NCBI GenBank assembly: GCA_036323355.1
Contig: AP028876.1
Coordinates: 3,162,001-3,226,000 of the forward strand
Length of the DNA: 64,000 nt
Direction: 5' to 3'
Source of the DNA: Gottschalkiaceae bacterium SANA
GTDB lineage: Bacteria; Bacillota; Clostridia; Tissierellales; GPF-1
Shown: positions 18,426-26,787 of the stretch, one piece after another
Layout of the letters: each line of letters starts with the position of its first letter
Position numbering within the stretch: position 1 is the stretch's first letter
The notes under the pieces: generated by a model
Told to the model about the DNA's origin: nothing
The model's input: the letters and a program-made list of their open reading frames with translations, nothing else
Database searches by the model: none
Made by a program: the position numbers and the translations under genes

Positions 18426-19601
18426 TTAACCGAGACGTTCTACGGCTTCCTTCAACCGATTCAGTCCCGTTTCAAGCAATTCTCTTGAACATGCGATGTT
18501 AATTCTCATATATCCGCGTCCATTTTCTCCAAACCAATAGCCACTGTCCAAGGCGATTTTCGCATCTTCCGCGAACAATTTATCAATACGGTCCGAATCC
18601 ACACCCAAACCTTTACAATCTAACCACATCAAATAAGTCGCTTCCATTTTATAGGGCCTAATTCCTGGAATCTGCTCAGTGATAAAGTCATAGGTGTAAT
18701 TCATATTGCCTTCAAGGAAAGCGACCAGTTGGTCCACATAGTCTGCGCCCTGCTCGTAAACCGTTTGTGTGATCTCTCGACTAAATGAATTCGACCGATT
18801 TAAATCCATCAAACCCAATTCACTTTTATATCTTGCCATATCTTCCTTGTTGCGAATAATACAATAAGCAGAATGAAGACCAGCGATGTTAAAAGTCTTG
18901 CTTGGTGCCGTACAAACAATGGTATTATCTTTATGTTTTTCCTCTAAATTAATGGCTGAAAAATGTTTCGTCCCTGGATAAACCAGATCAAAGTGAATCT
19001 CATCCGATACCAAGCGCACACCATTTTCCAAGCAAATCTCTGCCAACTGGGTGATTTCATCCTTGGTCCAAACGCGACCGCCCGGGTTATGAGGGCTGCA
19101 AAGAAGCATCATGGTACAAGCTGGATCTTTAGCCAATTCAGCTAAATTTTCAAAATCCATCATGTATTTTCCATCCCTAAATACCAATGGGTTGTCTGAT
19201 ACAATGCGCTTATTTCCTTCAATAATTCCTTTGAATGGATAGTAAACGGGTGATTGAATGATGATCTTGTCATCTTCTTTGGTATGGAGGCGAATCATGG
19301 TGTTCAGAAGGAATACAACTCCTGGACCATATTCGATATCTTCCGTATCTACAAAAATTTGATGCCGATTTGCCAACCATCCTGTAACTGCCGAATAAAA
19401 CTCAGGCATTCTTTTGGTATAGCCAAACACACCGTGCTCCGCGCGTTTTACCAAGGATTCAATCATAAAATCCGGGCATTTGATATCCATATCCGCTACC
19501 CAATAGGGAATCAGATCATTGCTGCCAAACTTTTTATCCATTTCTTCATATTTGACGGAGCTTGTATTCTCTCGCCCAATGACTTGATTCAAATTATACA
19601 T
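18426..19601 (-). CDS. MalY/PatB-type PLP-dependent C-S lyase
   Basis: A 391-residue fold-type I aminotransferase-like enzyme of the MalY/PatB group, which cleaves cystathionine or cysteine conjugates to a thiol, ammonia and pyruvate. The N-terminal PYWVADMDIKCP segment and FGYTKR are hallmark MalY features, SPHNPGGRVW binds cofactor, and the PLP lysine is in APSKTFNIAGLH (about 233). It sits between the symporter and a second C-S lyase in one operon, pointing to sulfur amino-acid catabolism. ATG with RBS AGGAGG. Confidence 0.85.
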   Translation of the reverse strand: MYNLNQVIGRENTSSVKYEEMDKKFGSNDLIPYWVADMDIKCPDFMIESLVKRAEHGVFGYTKRMPEFYSAVTGWLANRHQIFVDTEDIEYGPGVVFLLNTMIRLHTKEDDKIIIQSPVYYPFKGIIEGNKRIVSDNPLVFRDGKYMMDFENLAELAKDPACTMMLLCSPHNPGGRVWTKDEITQLAEICLENGVRLVSDEIHFDLVYPGTKHFSAINLEEKHKDNTIVCTAPSKTFNIAGLHSAYCIIRNKEDMARYKSELGLMDLNRSNSFSREITQTVYEQGADYVDQLVAFLEGNMNYTYDFITEQIPGIRPYKMEATYLMWLDCKGLGVDSDRIDKLFAEDAKIALDSGYWFGENGRGYMRINIACSRELLETGLNRLKEAVERLG

Positions 19602-19654
19602 GTTTTTTCCTCCTGCTTCTTTGAAGCAACTTGTATGACCAGAAGAAAACCCAT

Positions 19655-19687
19655 AGAAAGCCCTGACCCCTTCGGAAAGGGCTTTCT
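19655..19687 (-). terminator. Weak hairpin between symporter and malY-like gene
   Basis: AGAAAGCCCT / AGGGCTTTCT pair. The U run after it on the minus strand is broken, so it may only reduce read-through or protect the symporter mRNA. Confidence 0.5.
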
Positions 19688-19712
19688 AACTCTGGTTTTC
19701 AAACTCTATTTT

Positions 19713-20993
19713 TTATGCGCTAATTTCTACGACTTCAGCTTCTTCGCTCGCTTCCATCCAGTCCTTACCTTCTACTCGTTTTGATACCATCATACATACT
19801 ACTGCATCGCCTGTTGCATTGATCATCGTTGCGATGGCATCTGTCAGCATACCAATGGTTACGATTATTGGAATAACTTCTGTGTTAAAACCATAGAAAG
19901 CAACAATAATCAAAGAACCCATCATGCCACCACCTGGAATACCACTCATAACCACGCCACTCATAACCGAGATCGCGATGGCTGTTGTCCAAACGCCAAG
20001 ACCTGTAAAGTCCATTCCAAAGATACCGAATAGGAATGCAATTTTCATCAATGTTGTCAATGCCGTACCATCCATATGAATCGTTGCGCCCAATGGAAGA
20101 ACGATATTGGAGATATCTTCAGGAACACCCATTCTTTTTGTTCCAGCTAAGTTCGTAGGCAAAGTTGCGATTGAACTTTGTGTAGCAAGTGAGGTAACTA
20201 CCGCTGGCAAAATATTTTTGTAGAAGCTTTTCACACCTTTTACGCCGCCTGCATAGTAAGAGTATCCTGTAAAAGCAATTAGGAAATATGTGATACAGAT
20301 TGGGAAGAACATCACAACAGCTTTGGTGTATGCGCCGATTAATTCTGAACCATAGGTTCCAACTAAAGCTGCAAAGTAAGCGCCCAAACCGATTGGCGCA
20401 TAAAGCATGATGATGTTGATCATCTTCATAAATGCTTCTGCACAAGTATCAAGAACATCAACCAACGTCGCTGCTGACTCTCCACGCTGCTTCGTTACGT
20501 AAGAAACACAATATCCAAATACCATAGCAAAGATGATCAAAGGAAGCATGGCGTTTCTGGAAAGAATCAAATTAAAGTCGCTAACCGAGATCGCTTTCAC
20601 CACTTGATCCAGCATGTTCATTTGCTGACCTTGATCATAAGCGCCCATATCAATGTTGACACCTGCAGCTGGTGGAATGATTGTGACAACCACGATAATG
20701 AAGATTGATGCAATAATTCCCGTAATAAAGAAAATGGTCAGCGTATTTTTCAAAATCTTGCTGAGTCTCTTCATATTGGACATTTTTGCAATGGAGCTCG
20801 ATAAGCTAAAGAATACCAGTGGTACAACTGCGGTAAACATAAAGTTTAAGAAGACTTGACCAAATGGTTTTAATACCGTTGCTTTTTCTCCATAGATAAT
20901 ACCGACAATACAACCGGTTAAGATACCTAAAATCAATAATATTACGGACTTATACGTTTTAAAGACAGATTGCTTTGTAATCGTTGCTGACAT
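19713..20993 (-). CDS. DAACS-family dicarboxylate/amino acid:cation symporter
   Basis: A 426-residue integral membrane protein of the DAACS family with about eight hydrophobic helices. The family motifs are SLATQSSIATLPTN (HP1 serine-rich loop), MDGTALT, SGIPGGGMMG (HP2) and the helix TDAIATMINATGD with the ligand- and cation-binding residues near the C-terminus. Family members import glutamate, aspartate, serine or cystine (TcyP). Its operon partners are two C-S lyases, so cystine or another sulfur amino acid is a reasonable guess. A consensus sigma-54 promoter lies about 185 bp upstream. Confidence 0.87.
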   Translation of the reverse strand: MSATITKQSVFKTYKSVILLILGILTGCIVGIIYGEKATVLKPFGQVFLNFMFTAVVPLVFFSLSSSIAKMSNMKRLSKILKNTLTIFFITGIIASIFIIVVVTIIPPAAGVNIDMGAYDQGQQMNMLDQVVKAISVSDFNLILSRNAMLPLIIFAMVFGYCVSYVTKQRGESAATLVDVLDTCAEAFMKMINIIMLYAPIGLGAYFAALVGTYGSELIGAYTKAVVMFFPICITYFLIAFTGYSYYAGGVKGVKSFYKNILPAVVTSLATQSSIATLPTNLAGTKRMGVPEDISNIVLPLGATIHMDGTALTTLMKIAFLFGIFGMDFTGLGVWTTAIAISVMSGVVMSGIPGGGMMGSLIIVAFYGFNTEVIPIIVTIGMLTDAIATMINATGDAVVCMMVSKRVEGKDWMEASEEAEVVEISA

Positions 20994-21177
20994 AATTTCC
21001 TCCTAATTTTTAATTAATAAATTCATCATGCAGACACTAGCTTCCCTTTCTTCCTTCCCCCTTGTTTCGCTATTTGAATGTAGCTACTCATTTCGAAGAC
21101 CCCTATAAATGAAAACTATAATTTCTGCGAATTTCTCATCTTCGAAAGGGAGCCAAATTCTTTACACACTTAACATA

Positions 21178-21193
21178 TGCAAATTGCGTGCCA
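21178..21193 (-). promoter_or_regulatory. Sigma-54 (-24/-12) promoter of the symporter-lyase operon
   Basis: On the minus strand TGGCACGCAATTTGCA, a full match to the TGGCACG-N4-TTGCA consensus. It points to the symporter gene, and a sigma-54 activator gene ends just upstream. Confidence 0.9.
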
Positions 21194-21231
21194 AAAGAGA
21201 AAGTAGAAACCGTTTCAATCGAAAATAAAAA

Positions 21232-21306
21232 AAAGCCATAGAGAAACAACCCTGTGAAATCGTAAAAGATTTCTTGTTCGCATTTGGTTGCTTCTGCTAT
21301 GGTTGA
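21232..21306 (-). terminator. Terminator of the sigma-54 activator gene at 21525
   Basis: Long interrupted hairpin (AGCCATAG...CAACC / GGTTG...CTATGGT) followed on the minus strand by eight T. Confidence 0.75.
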
Positions 21307-21524
21307 CATCGTTTTCGTTGAATTTTCAAGCTTTTTGGCTCATGTTTCTATCATTGAACAAAATTTGACTCATTTCTATTTCACTTATTTGATCCATTCA
21401 AACCCTGAAAGGAAATTGAAAGGAAATCGATTTCTATCCGTGAATCTTCCCAGAAAAACGTTATCCGCTCTTTTTAAGAAGGCATTAAGTGGGTTAACAG
21501 GTTTTAAAGCTCCCATAAACCCAT

Positions 21525-23561
21525 TTAATTCGTTTCGACGATTCGAATCCCCTCTTTCGATATCGTAGATCCACCTCGGCCCGTCGATACATCGATATAG
21601 CCCAAATCATGGAGATCCTTCAGTATTCTTCTGACATCATATTCACTGAGGAAAAAATTGTCTTCATGAGCAAGCTGTGAAATGCTTTTTCTGCCTAGTT
21701 TCTTCTTGTTTTGAAAAGCCGTGTAGAATTGCATCAATACATAGCTCTCCTTTTTATTCAAATCTCCAATCCTTTGGGTTTTCACTTCCCTTTTTGCAAG
21801 ACGATTGCCCGTCATGTGGAAGGGAAGATGTTCTATGGTAATCAAACCCTCCCCAACATTTTCAAAATACTTGACACAATTTCGCAGCTCTCGAATATTG
21901 CCTTCCCAGTCATAGGCATTGAAAAAATCTAACACCTCAGCGGTCAGTTCAAATTGACACCCTTGGAGTTTTTGGAAATATTGGAACAACAATTCCACAT
22001 CACCGTGACGGTCCCGAAGAGGTGGTACGTTGATCGGTAAAACATTCAACCTGTAGTATAGGTCTTTTCTAAACTTGTTCTTCTGCACCTGACTATATAA
22101 GTCTCGATTGGTCGCTGCTACGATCCGCGTATTCACCTTGATCACCTTTTGACCGCCAACCCGGATCACTTCCCCTTCCTGAATCACGCGAAGAAATCGC
22201 GACTGCAATTCCAAAGGCATCTCTCCAATCTCATCGAGGAAAAGAGTACCATTATGTGCCAGTTCGAAAATCCCACTTTTGCCTTCTTTTAAGGCACCCG
22301 TAAAAGCGCCCGCTTCATAGCCAAAAAGTTCACTTTCCAGCAGACTCGGAGAAATAGCCGCACAGTTGATGGCGACGAACTGCTTATCCCTCACCGGTGA
22401 ACCATTATGAACAGCTTGGGCGATCAATTCCTTTCCCGTGCCACTCTCCCCTGTAATCATTACCGCAGAATGAGAATTGCCCATCCGTACAACCAGTTTC
22501 TTCACCTGTTGAATGGCTTCACTCTCCCCGATAATTTGATCCACGGTATACTTTGCAACATGGCCCTTATTGGCCAATTGTAAACGCAATCGGTTCTGTG
22601 TATTCTCCTGGGTCTCGAAACTATCGAGAATCGCATACGACCCCGTCATCATCTCCGTTGATTCTCCGATATCAGAAACTGGAAAAATGGAAAGAGTAAT
22701 GTTCCGATGGTTGATTTGCACCAATTGATCGAGCAGTTTCTTTCGAGACTCAAAATACTTGCTCATAATCTCGCCAGGAAACAACTCATCAATCCGCATT
22801 CCTTTTAAGTATCGATCCATACCGATTAACTGTTTTGCTTTTTCGTTTGCCATTTCAATCACACCTGTATGATCGAAACCAATAACACCCTTCTCCATAA
22901 TGGAAACCAGGGTGGAAAATTGTTTTTTGAAAGCCCGCGTCTGATTAATAAAATACTCAAAGCCCTTGTTTTCCGACGCCAAATGGCTGAAGTAGTCAAT
23001 CACTCTACGGTCTTCCAACATCTCTTCTGCCTTTAAAGCAATTGCCAGCTCCACAATTGTATTGCGGTCAATAACACGATGGCCCAATTCGATAATGGTC
23101 TTCATTTCTTTGGGTACATACCTTGCTTCACCCGTTGTAATGGCCATTTCGAGTTTTGGTACATTTTCCATGTTCGGATAAACCGGAATCAACTGCGTTT
23201 CGTCAAATCCCAACTGATGGAGAGTTGCGATGGTTTCAATACACATCTCGAAACTCAGATTCACTAGCGCCACACGTTTATCCAATTTCGTTTCGGAAAG
23301 TCGGTTTAGCCCCTCCTTGGATAAGGTCAAATTGGAAATAACGACGATCGTCTTTGAACTAATCTGCTTTTTAACCACCTCGTATTGCGAATAGGTACTA
23401 ATCAATAAAACATCCACATCCCATACTTCTTCCGATGCACTCATATCAAAGGAGTAGCGAAGTACATCAATGGAATAATTGAAGATTTCTAGAATTTGCC
23501 TTTTATATTCATTGCCCACATCGACGCTTGAGGTAATAATTCCCAACCGTTTTTTCATCAT
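21525..23561 (-). CDS. Sigma-54 interaction-domain transcriptional activator
   Basis: A 678-residue enhancer-binding protein. An N-terminal sensory domain (about 1-195) of alternating strands and helices is followed by a coiled segment, a PAS domain (about 212-310), the AAA+ domain with Walker A GESGTGKE (about 371-378), an intact GAFTGA loop (about 418-423) and Walker B GTLFLDEIGEM, then a winged-helix C-terminus rather than the usual Fis helix. It lies upstream of the sigma-54-driven symporter/C-S lyase operon and probably activates it. Start is one of two adjacent ATGs; a GTG at 23567 is also open. Confidence 0.88.
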   Translation of the reverse strand: MMKKRLGIITSSVDVGNEYKRQILEIFNYSIDVLRYSFDMSASEEVWDVDVLLISTYSQYEVVKKQISSKTIVVISNLTLSKEGLNRLSETKLDKRVALVNLSFEMCIETIATLHQLGFDETQLIPVYPNMENVPKLEMAITTGEARYVPKEMKTIIELGHRVIDRNTIVELAIALKAEEMLEDRRVIDYFSHLASENKGFEYFINQTRAFKKQFSTLVSIMEKGVIGFDHTGVIEMANEKAKQLIGMDRYLKGMRIDELFPGEIMSKYFESRKKLLDQLVQINHRNITLSIFPVSDIGESTEMMTGSYAILDSFETQENTQNRLRLQLANKGHVAKYTVDQIIGESEAIQQVKKLVVRMGNSHSAVMITGESGTGKELIAQAVHNGSPVRDKQFVAINCAAISPSLLESELFGYEAGAFTGALKEGKSGIFELAHNGTLFLDEIGEMPLELQSRFLRVIQEGEVIRVGGQKVIKVNTRIVAATNRDLYSQVQKNKFRKDLYYRLNVLPINVPPLRDRHGDVELLFQYFQKLQGCQFELTAEVLDFFNAYDWEGNIRELRNCVKYFENVGEGLITIEHLPFHMTGNRLAKREVKTQRIGDLNKKESYVLMQFYTAFQNKKKLGRKSISQLAHEDNFFLSEYDVRRILKDLHDLGYIDVSTGRGGSTISKEGIRIVETN

Positions 23562-23746
23562 TTCCACCCCCGAAAATCCTTATGCTCGATATCATCATTC
23601 AGCACCTAAACAAGCTCTTTTCATCAGCTGACTTGTTTATCATCTTATCAAGTTTCACTTGAAAGATCAACGAATTTTGAAAGCGTTTGCCTATTTCGCC
23701 CAATAATGGGTTTTGCAACCATTCACACCATGCCAAGTATAGAAAA

Positions 23747-23772
23747 AACCCGGAAGCAGCAGCTTCCGGGTC
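23747..23772 (-). terminator. Terminator of POR operon copy 2
   Basis: AACCCGGAAGC / GCTTCCGGGT; A run upstream gives a U tail on the minus strand. Core shared with the terminator of copy 1, but the loop and flanks differ. Confidence 0.82.
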
Positions 23773-23796
23773 TTTCTAAATAAGAGGTTGTTCGTA

Positions 23797-24726
23797 CTAA
23801 CGATTGCACTTGCGCTTTAGTTCTTCCCAGTTCTTGTCGACTTCTGCCTGAATTTCGTCGATCAAGTGGCGGTTCTCTGGTAAAAACAGATGTTTAAAAC
23901 GTCCCTGTACTTTTAGGTATTCCTCAACAGGAAGCTTTACTTTTGGCTCGTAAGATAAACTCCACGAACCATTAATTACCTCAAACATTGGCCATACACA
24001 GGTGTCTACAGCCAACTTGGTCACCTCCATCAAGCGGGAAGCTTCATAACGCCATCCACGCGGGCAAGGCGCTAAGACGTTAAGGAATGCGGGGCCCTGC
24101 ATGTAGATGGCCTTCTCAGCCTTTTCATGCAGATCCTTCATATTCGTCAAAAAGGTGGTTTGAGCTACATATGGGATATGGTGTGAAACCATAATCTCAG
24201 TCAAATCTTTTCTGTATTGTTGCTTGCCGTTGGAATCCGATCCAACAGGGGTTGTTGTGGTATCGGCGTACTTGGGTGTTGCTGAAGAACGCTGAATACC
24301 CGTGTTCATATAGGCATTGTTGTCGTAGCAGACGTAGACCATGTCATGGCCCCGTTCCATGGCACCCGACAAGGATTGAAAACCAATGTCATAGGAAGAA
24401 CCGTCACCACCAAAGGTGATGAACTTCACTTCTTTGTCAATCTTGCCTTTTCTTTTCATGGCCTTGTAGGCTGCTTCCGCCCCACTTACGGTTGCCGATG
24501 CATTCTCAAAAGCGTTATGGATAAAGGGATCTTTCCAAGCTGTATAGGGATACATAAAAGTCGAAACTTCCAAGCAACCTGTCGCACAGCCAATCACCGC
24601 TTGATCTTCTGGTTTCATGGCCCGAAGGATTCCCCGAACCGCTACCGGTGCGCCGCAGCCGGCACACATGCGGTGTCCGCCAGAGAGACGTTCTGGTTTG
24701 CTCATATTGTCTTTAAAATTATACAT
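23797..24726 (-). CDS. porB: 2-oxoacid:ferredoxin oxidoreductase beta subunit, copy 2
   Basis: A 309-residue ThDP-binding beta subunit with the same cluster cysteines and GDG/NN motif as copy 1. Differences are confined to the C-terminal 60 residues (for example NGSWSLSYEPKVKLPVEEYL and a KRKCNR end). The corresponding 170 bp of DNA are clearly more diverged than the rest of the gene. It is the last gene of the long LIV-kinase-aldolase run rather than of a sigma-54 operon. Confidence 0.92.
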   Translation of the reverse strand: MYNFKDNMSKPERLSGGHRMCAGCGAPVAVRGILRAMKPEDQAVIGCATGCLEVSTFMYPYTAWKDPFIHNAFENASATVSGAEAAYKAMKRKGKIDKEVKFITFGGDGSSYDIGFQSLSGAMERGHDMVYVCYDNNAYMNTGIQRSSATPKYADTTTTPVGSDSNGKQQYRKDLTEIMVSHHIPYVAQTTFLTNMKDLHEKAEKAIYMQGPAFLNVLAPCPRGWRYEASRLMEVTKLAVDTCVWPMFEVINGSWSLSYEPKVKLPVEEYLKVQGRFKHLFLPENRHLIDEIQAEVDKNWEELKRKCNR

Positions 24727-24737
24727 ATTCTCTCCTC

Positions 24738-25916
24738 CTATTCCCGAACATCCAAGTATCGGTAGACGTCACCCGTCTCACCAGTTTCAACGATTGCTTG
24801 CAAATCTGCAAAGACGCTTGTGATGCTTTCTACGCGTACGTCTCGTCCACCTAGGCCATAAATGTAATCCACCATTTTTGGTCGCGTTTCCAAATCGTAC
24901 ATAGCAGCCTTCACTTCTGCAAATACCGGGCCACCCATGTTAGAGAAGCTTTCCGCTCGATCCATGATGGCAACGGCTTTTACATGAGAAAGGGCTTGTG
25001 CAATCTCTTGGCCTGGGAAAGGACGATACATGCGAAGTTTTAGAACACCCGCCTTGATTCCCTTTGCTCTTAAACGATCCGCTGTTTCTTTTGCCGTACC
25101 GGCAGCGGAACCCATGATCACAAGAGCAAGGTCTGCATCATCCAGCTTGTATTCTTCAAAGTAGCCATAGCTTTTGCCTGAAATCTTTTCGTATTCCTTG
25201 GCCACTTCCATGACTACACGCTTGGCATTTTTCACGGCTTCCGCCTGCTGACGCTTGTGCTCGATGTAGAAGTTTGATGAATCGTAAGGGCCAATGGAAA
25301 TGGTCTCATTGGGGTTTAACAAGAAATGGTCTGGCTCATATTCCCCAACAAAGGCCTTCACCTTTTCATCTTCTAGGAGTTCGATGTTTTCAACCGCATG
25401 AGAGGTAATAAAACCATCCTGGCATACCATGCCTGGAAGCAATACATCCTTGTGCTCGTTGATTCGAACGATTTGAATCAGGTTGTCATAGGCCTCCTGA
25501 TTGTTTTCTGAGTAAAGTTGAATCCAACCGGCGTCTCTGGCACCCATGGAATCGGAATGGTCGGCATTGATGTTGATGGGTCCCGACAAGGCACGGTTTA
25601 CCACAGAGATTGTAATAGGCAGTCTTGACGACGATGCGATGTACAAGATCTCATGCATAAGGGCCAAGCCACATGAAGAGGTCGCTGTCATGGTTCTGGC
25701 ACCTGCAGATTGAGAACCCACACAGGCAGAGATTGCCGAATGCTCGGATTCAACCGGTACAAACTCGGTGTCTACTTGACCATTGGCTACAAAACGAGAG
25801 AAGTACTGGGGTACTTCTGTTGATGGGGTAATGGGAAAGGCTGCAACCACGTCTGGATTGATCTGCTTCATGGCAGTTGCTACGGCTTCATTGCCGGATA
25901 ATCGTTCTCTAATCAC
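24738..25916 (-). CDS. porA: 2-oxoacid:ferredoxin oxidoreductase alpha subunit, copy 2
   Basis: A 392-residue alpha subunit, identical in protein sequence to copy 1 with a few silent base changes. GTG start overlaps the porD stop. Because the protein is the same, any difference between the two enzymes must come from PorB/PorD or from expression. Confidence 0.92.
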   Translation of the reverse strand: MIRERLSGNEAVATAMKQINPDVVAAFPITPSTEVPQYFSRFVANGQVDTEFVPVESEHSAISACVGSQSAGARTMTATSSCGLALMHEILYIASSSRLPITISVVNRALSGPININADHSDSMGARDAGWIQLYSENNQEAYDNLIQIVRINEHKDVLLPGMVCQDGFITSHAVENIELLEDEKVKAFVGEYEPDHFLLNPNETISIGPYDSSNFYIEHKRQQAEAVKNAKRVVMEVAKEYEKISGKSYGYFEEYKLDDADLALVIMGSAAGTAKETADRLRAKGIKAGVLKLRMYRPFPGQEIAQALSHVKAVAIMDRAESFSNMGGPVFAEVKAAMYDLETRPKMVDYIYGLGGRDVRVESITSVFADLQAIVETGETGDVYRYLDVRE

Positions 25917-26209
25917 TATTTCCCCTCCTTTACCATGCTAATTGCACCAAATGGACATACATTGGCACAGATGCCACATCCCTTGCAATGATCGTAGTCA
26001 AATTCGACTCGCTTCTTTCCCTCAACAGGGATGGAGCAATCTGGGCAAACCGGCGTGCATAAAAGGCACTGCTTGCATTTTTCCTGGTCCCAAACAGGTC
26101 GCTCTGTTCGCCAGTCACCGGTAATAAATTCTTGGGCATTACCCGGCTCCCAAGTGGTTCCGCCAGGTGTAATGTCTTTCCAATTTACGTTTTGATTTAT
26201 TTTTTTCAT
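25916..26209 (-). CDS. porD: 2-oxoacid:ferredoxin oxidoreductase delta subunit, copy 2
   Basis: A 97-residue 2x[4Fe-4S] subunit. All eight cluster cysteines are kept; the second cluster reads CKGCGICANVCP. The gene carries the highest density of silent differences inside the duplicated tract. Confidence 0.92.
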   Translation of the reverse strand: MKKINQNVNWKDITPGGTTWEPGNAQEFITGDWRTERPVWDQEKCKQCLLCTPVCPDCSIPVEGKKRVEFDYDHCKGCGICANVCPFGAISMVKEGK

Positions 26210-26775
26210 TACGCATTCACCTCTTGTAGGGTTAATTTCACAGCTGCCATATTTCCCGCAATCACTTCCGGCTTGGAAGAAAATTTATGGTGGAAAGAGG
26301 CTTCAATGCCTGAAACAAACTCGGTTTCATCCATGATTCCAGCGATCTTAACCAGGGCTGACAGCATGGGGATATTTGGAAAATTCTTGCCAATGGTCGC
26401 CACGGAAATTTTCTCCGCATCAATGACCGTAAACCGTCCCTGATAATCGCCTAAAAGGGCTTGAATCTCATCACGAGATTTCTTGCTGTTGATGAGAATG
26501 GCCCCACCGTCCTTAATGCCCTTGGCAACCTGTGCCGGTTCAATCAAGGTGTCATCAATCACCACAACAAAATTGGGGTCATAGATATTGGAATGTACCC
26601 GAATTGGGTCTTCATCAATGCGGTTGTAGGCCGTAATGGGTGCCCCCATCCGCTCTGGGCCGTACTCAGGAAATCCCTGAACGTATCTACCCGTTTCAAA
26701 TGCAACATCAGCAAGCAAAAGCGCAGCTGTTTTTGCGCCTTGTCCACCTCGTCCGTGCCATCGAATCTCTATCAC
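26209..26775 (-). CDS. porC: 2-oxoacid:ferredoxin oxidoreductase gamma subunit, copy 2
   Basis: A 188-residue gamma subunit identical to copy 1. It begins 12 bp after the stop of a C_GCAxxG_C_C gene, with no room for the sigma-54 promoter seen at copy 1, so this copy should be transcribed with the upstream catabolic genes. GTG start with GGAGG. Confidence 0.92.
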   Translation of the reverse strand: MIEIRWHGRGGQGAKTAALLLADVAFETGRYVQGFPEYGPERMGAPITAYNRIDEDPIRVHSNIYDPNFVVVIDDTLIEPAQVAKGIKDGGAILINSKKSRDEIQALLGDYQGRFTVIDAEKISVATIGKNFPNIPMLSALVKIAGIMDETEFVSGIEASFHHKFSSKPEVIAGNMAAVKLTLQEVNA

Positions 26776-26787
26776 AATTTGACCTCC

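Larger units (their letters stand above)
20994..21524. other. Control region between symporter and sigma-54 activator genes
   Basis: Contains the sigma-54 promoter of the symporter operon and the terminator of the activator gene. Short palindromic stretches (TTTCGAAGA and TCTTCGAAA at about 21090 and 21140) lie downstream of the promoter. An 87-codon plus-strand frame at 21284 crosses the terminator and does not look coding. Confidence 0.5.
23968..26775. repeat. POR operon duplication, copy 2 (near-identical tract)
   Basis: Partner of 12691-15498. Substitutions cluster in porD (for example Lys to Asn at the second cluster and several silent changes), while porA and porC proteins are unchanged. 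Confidence 0.92.

Noticed and set aside
21536-21550. TTCGAATCC-like tRNA T-loop motif
   Set aside because: It lies in the 3' end of the activator coding sequence and no cloverleaf can be drawn around it.
21284-21568. Plus-strand open frame of 94 codons between the symporter and activator genes
   Set aside because: It runs through the activator's terminator hairpin and into the antisense of the activator gene, has no ribosome binding site and an unlikely composition.
23700-23745. TTGGCAT and TTGCAAA on the minus strand downstream of the activator gene, resembling a third sigma-54 promoter
   Set aside because: The spacing between the two elements is about 11 bp instead of 4-5, and the next gene in that direction is the end of porB.
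23797-26775. Possibility that the second POR operon is an assembly artefact
   Set aside because: Upstream genes, promoters and downstream terminators differ, and there are scattered substitutions plus a diverged porB end, so the two copies are real.
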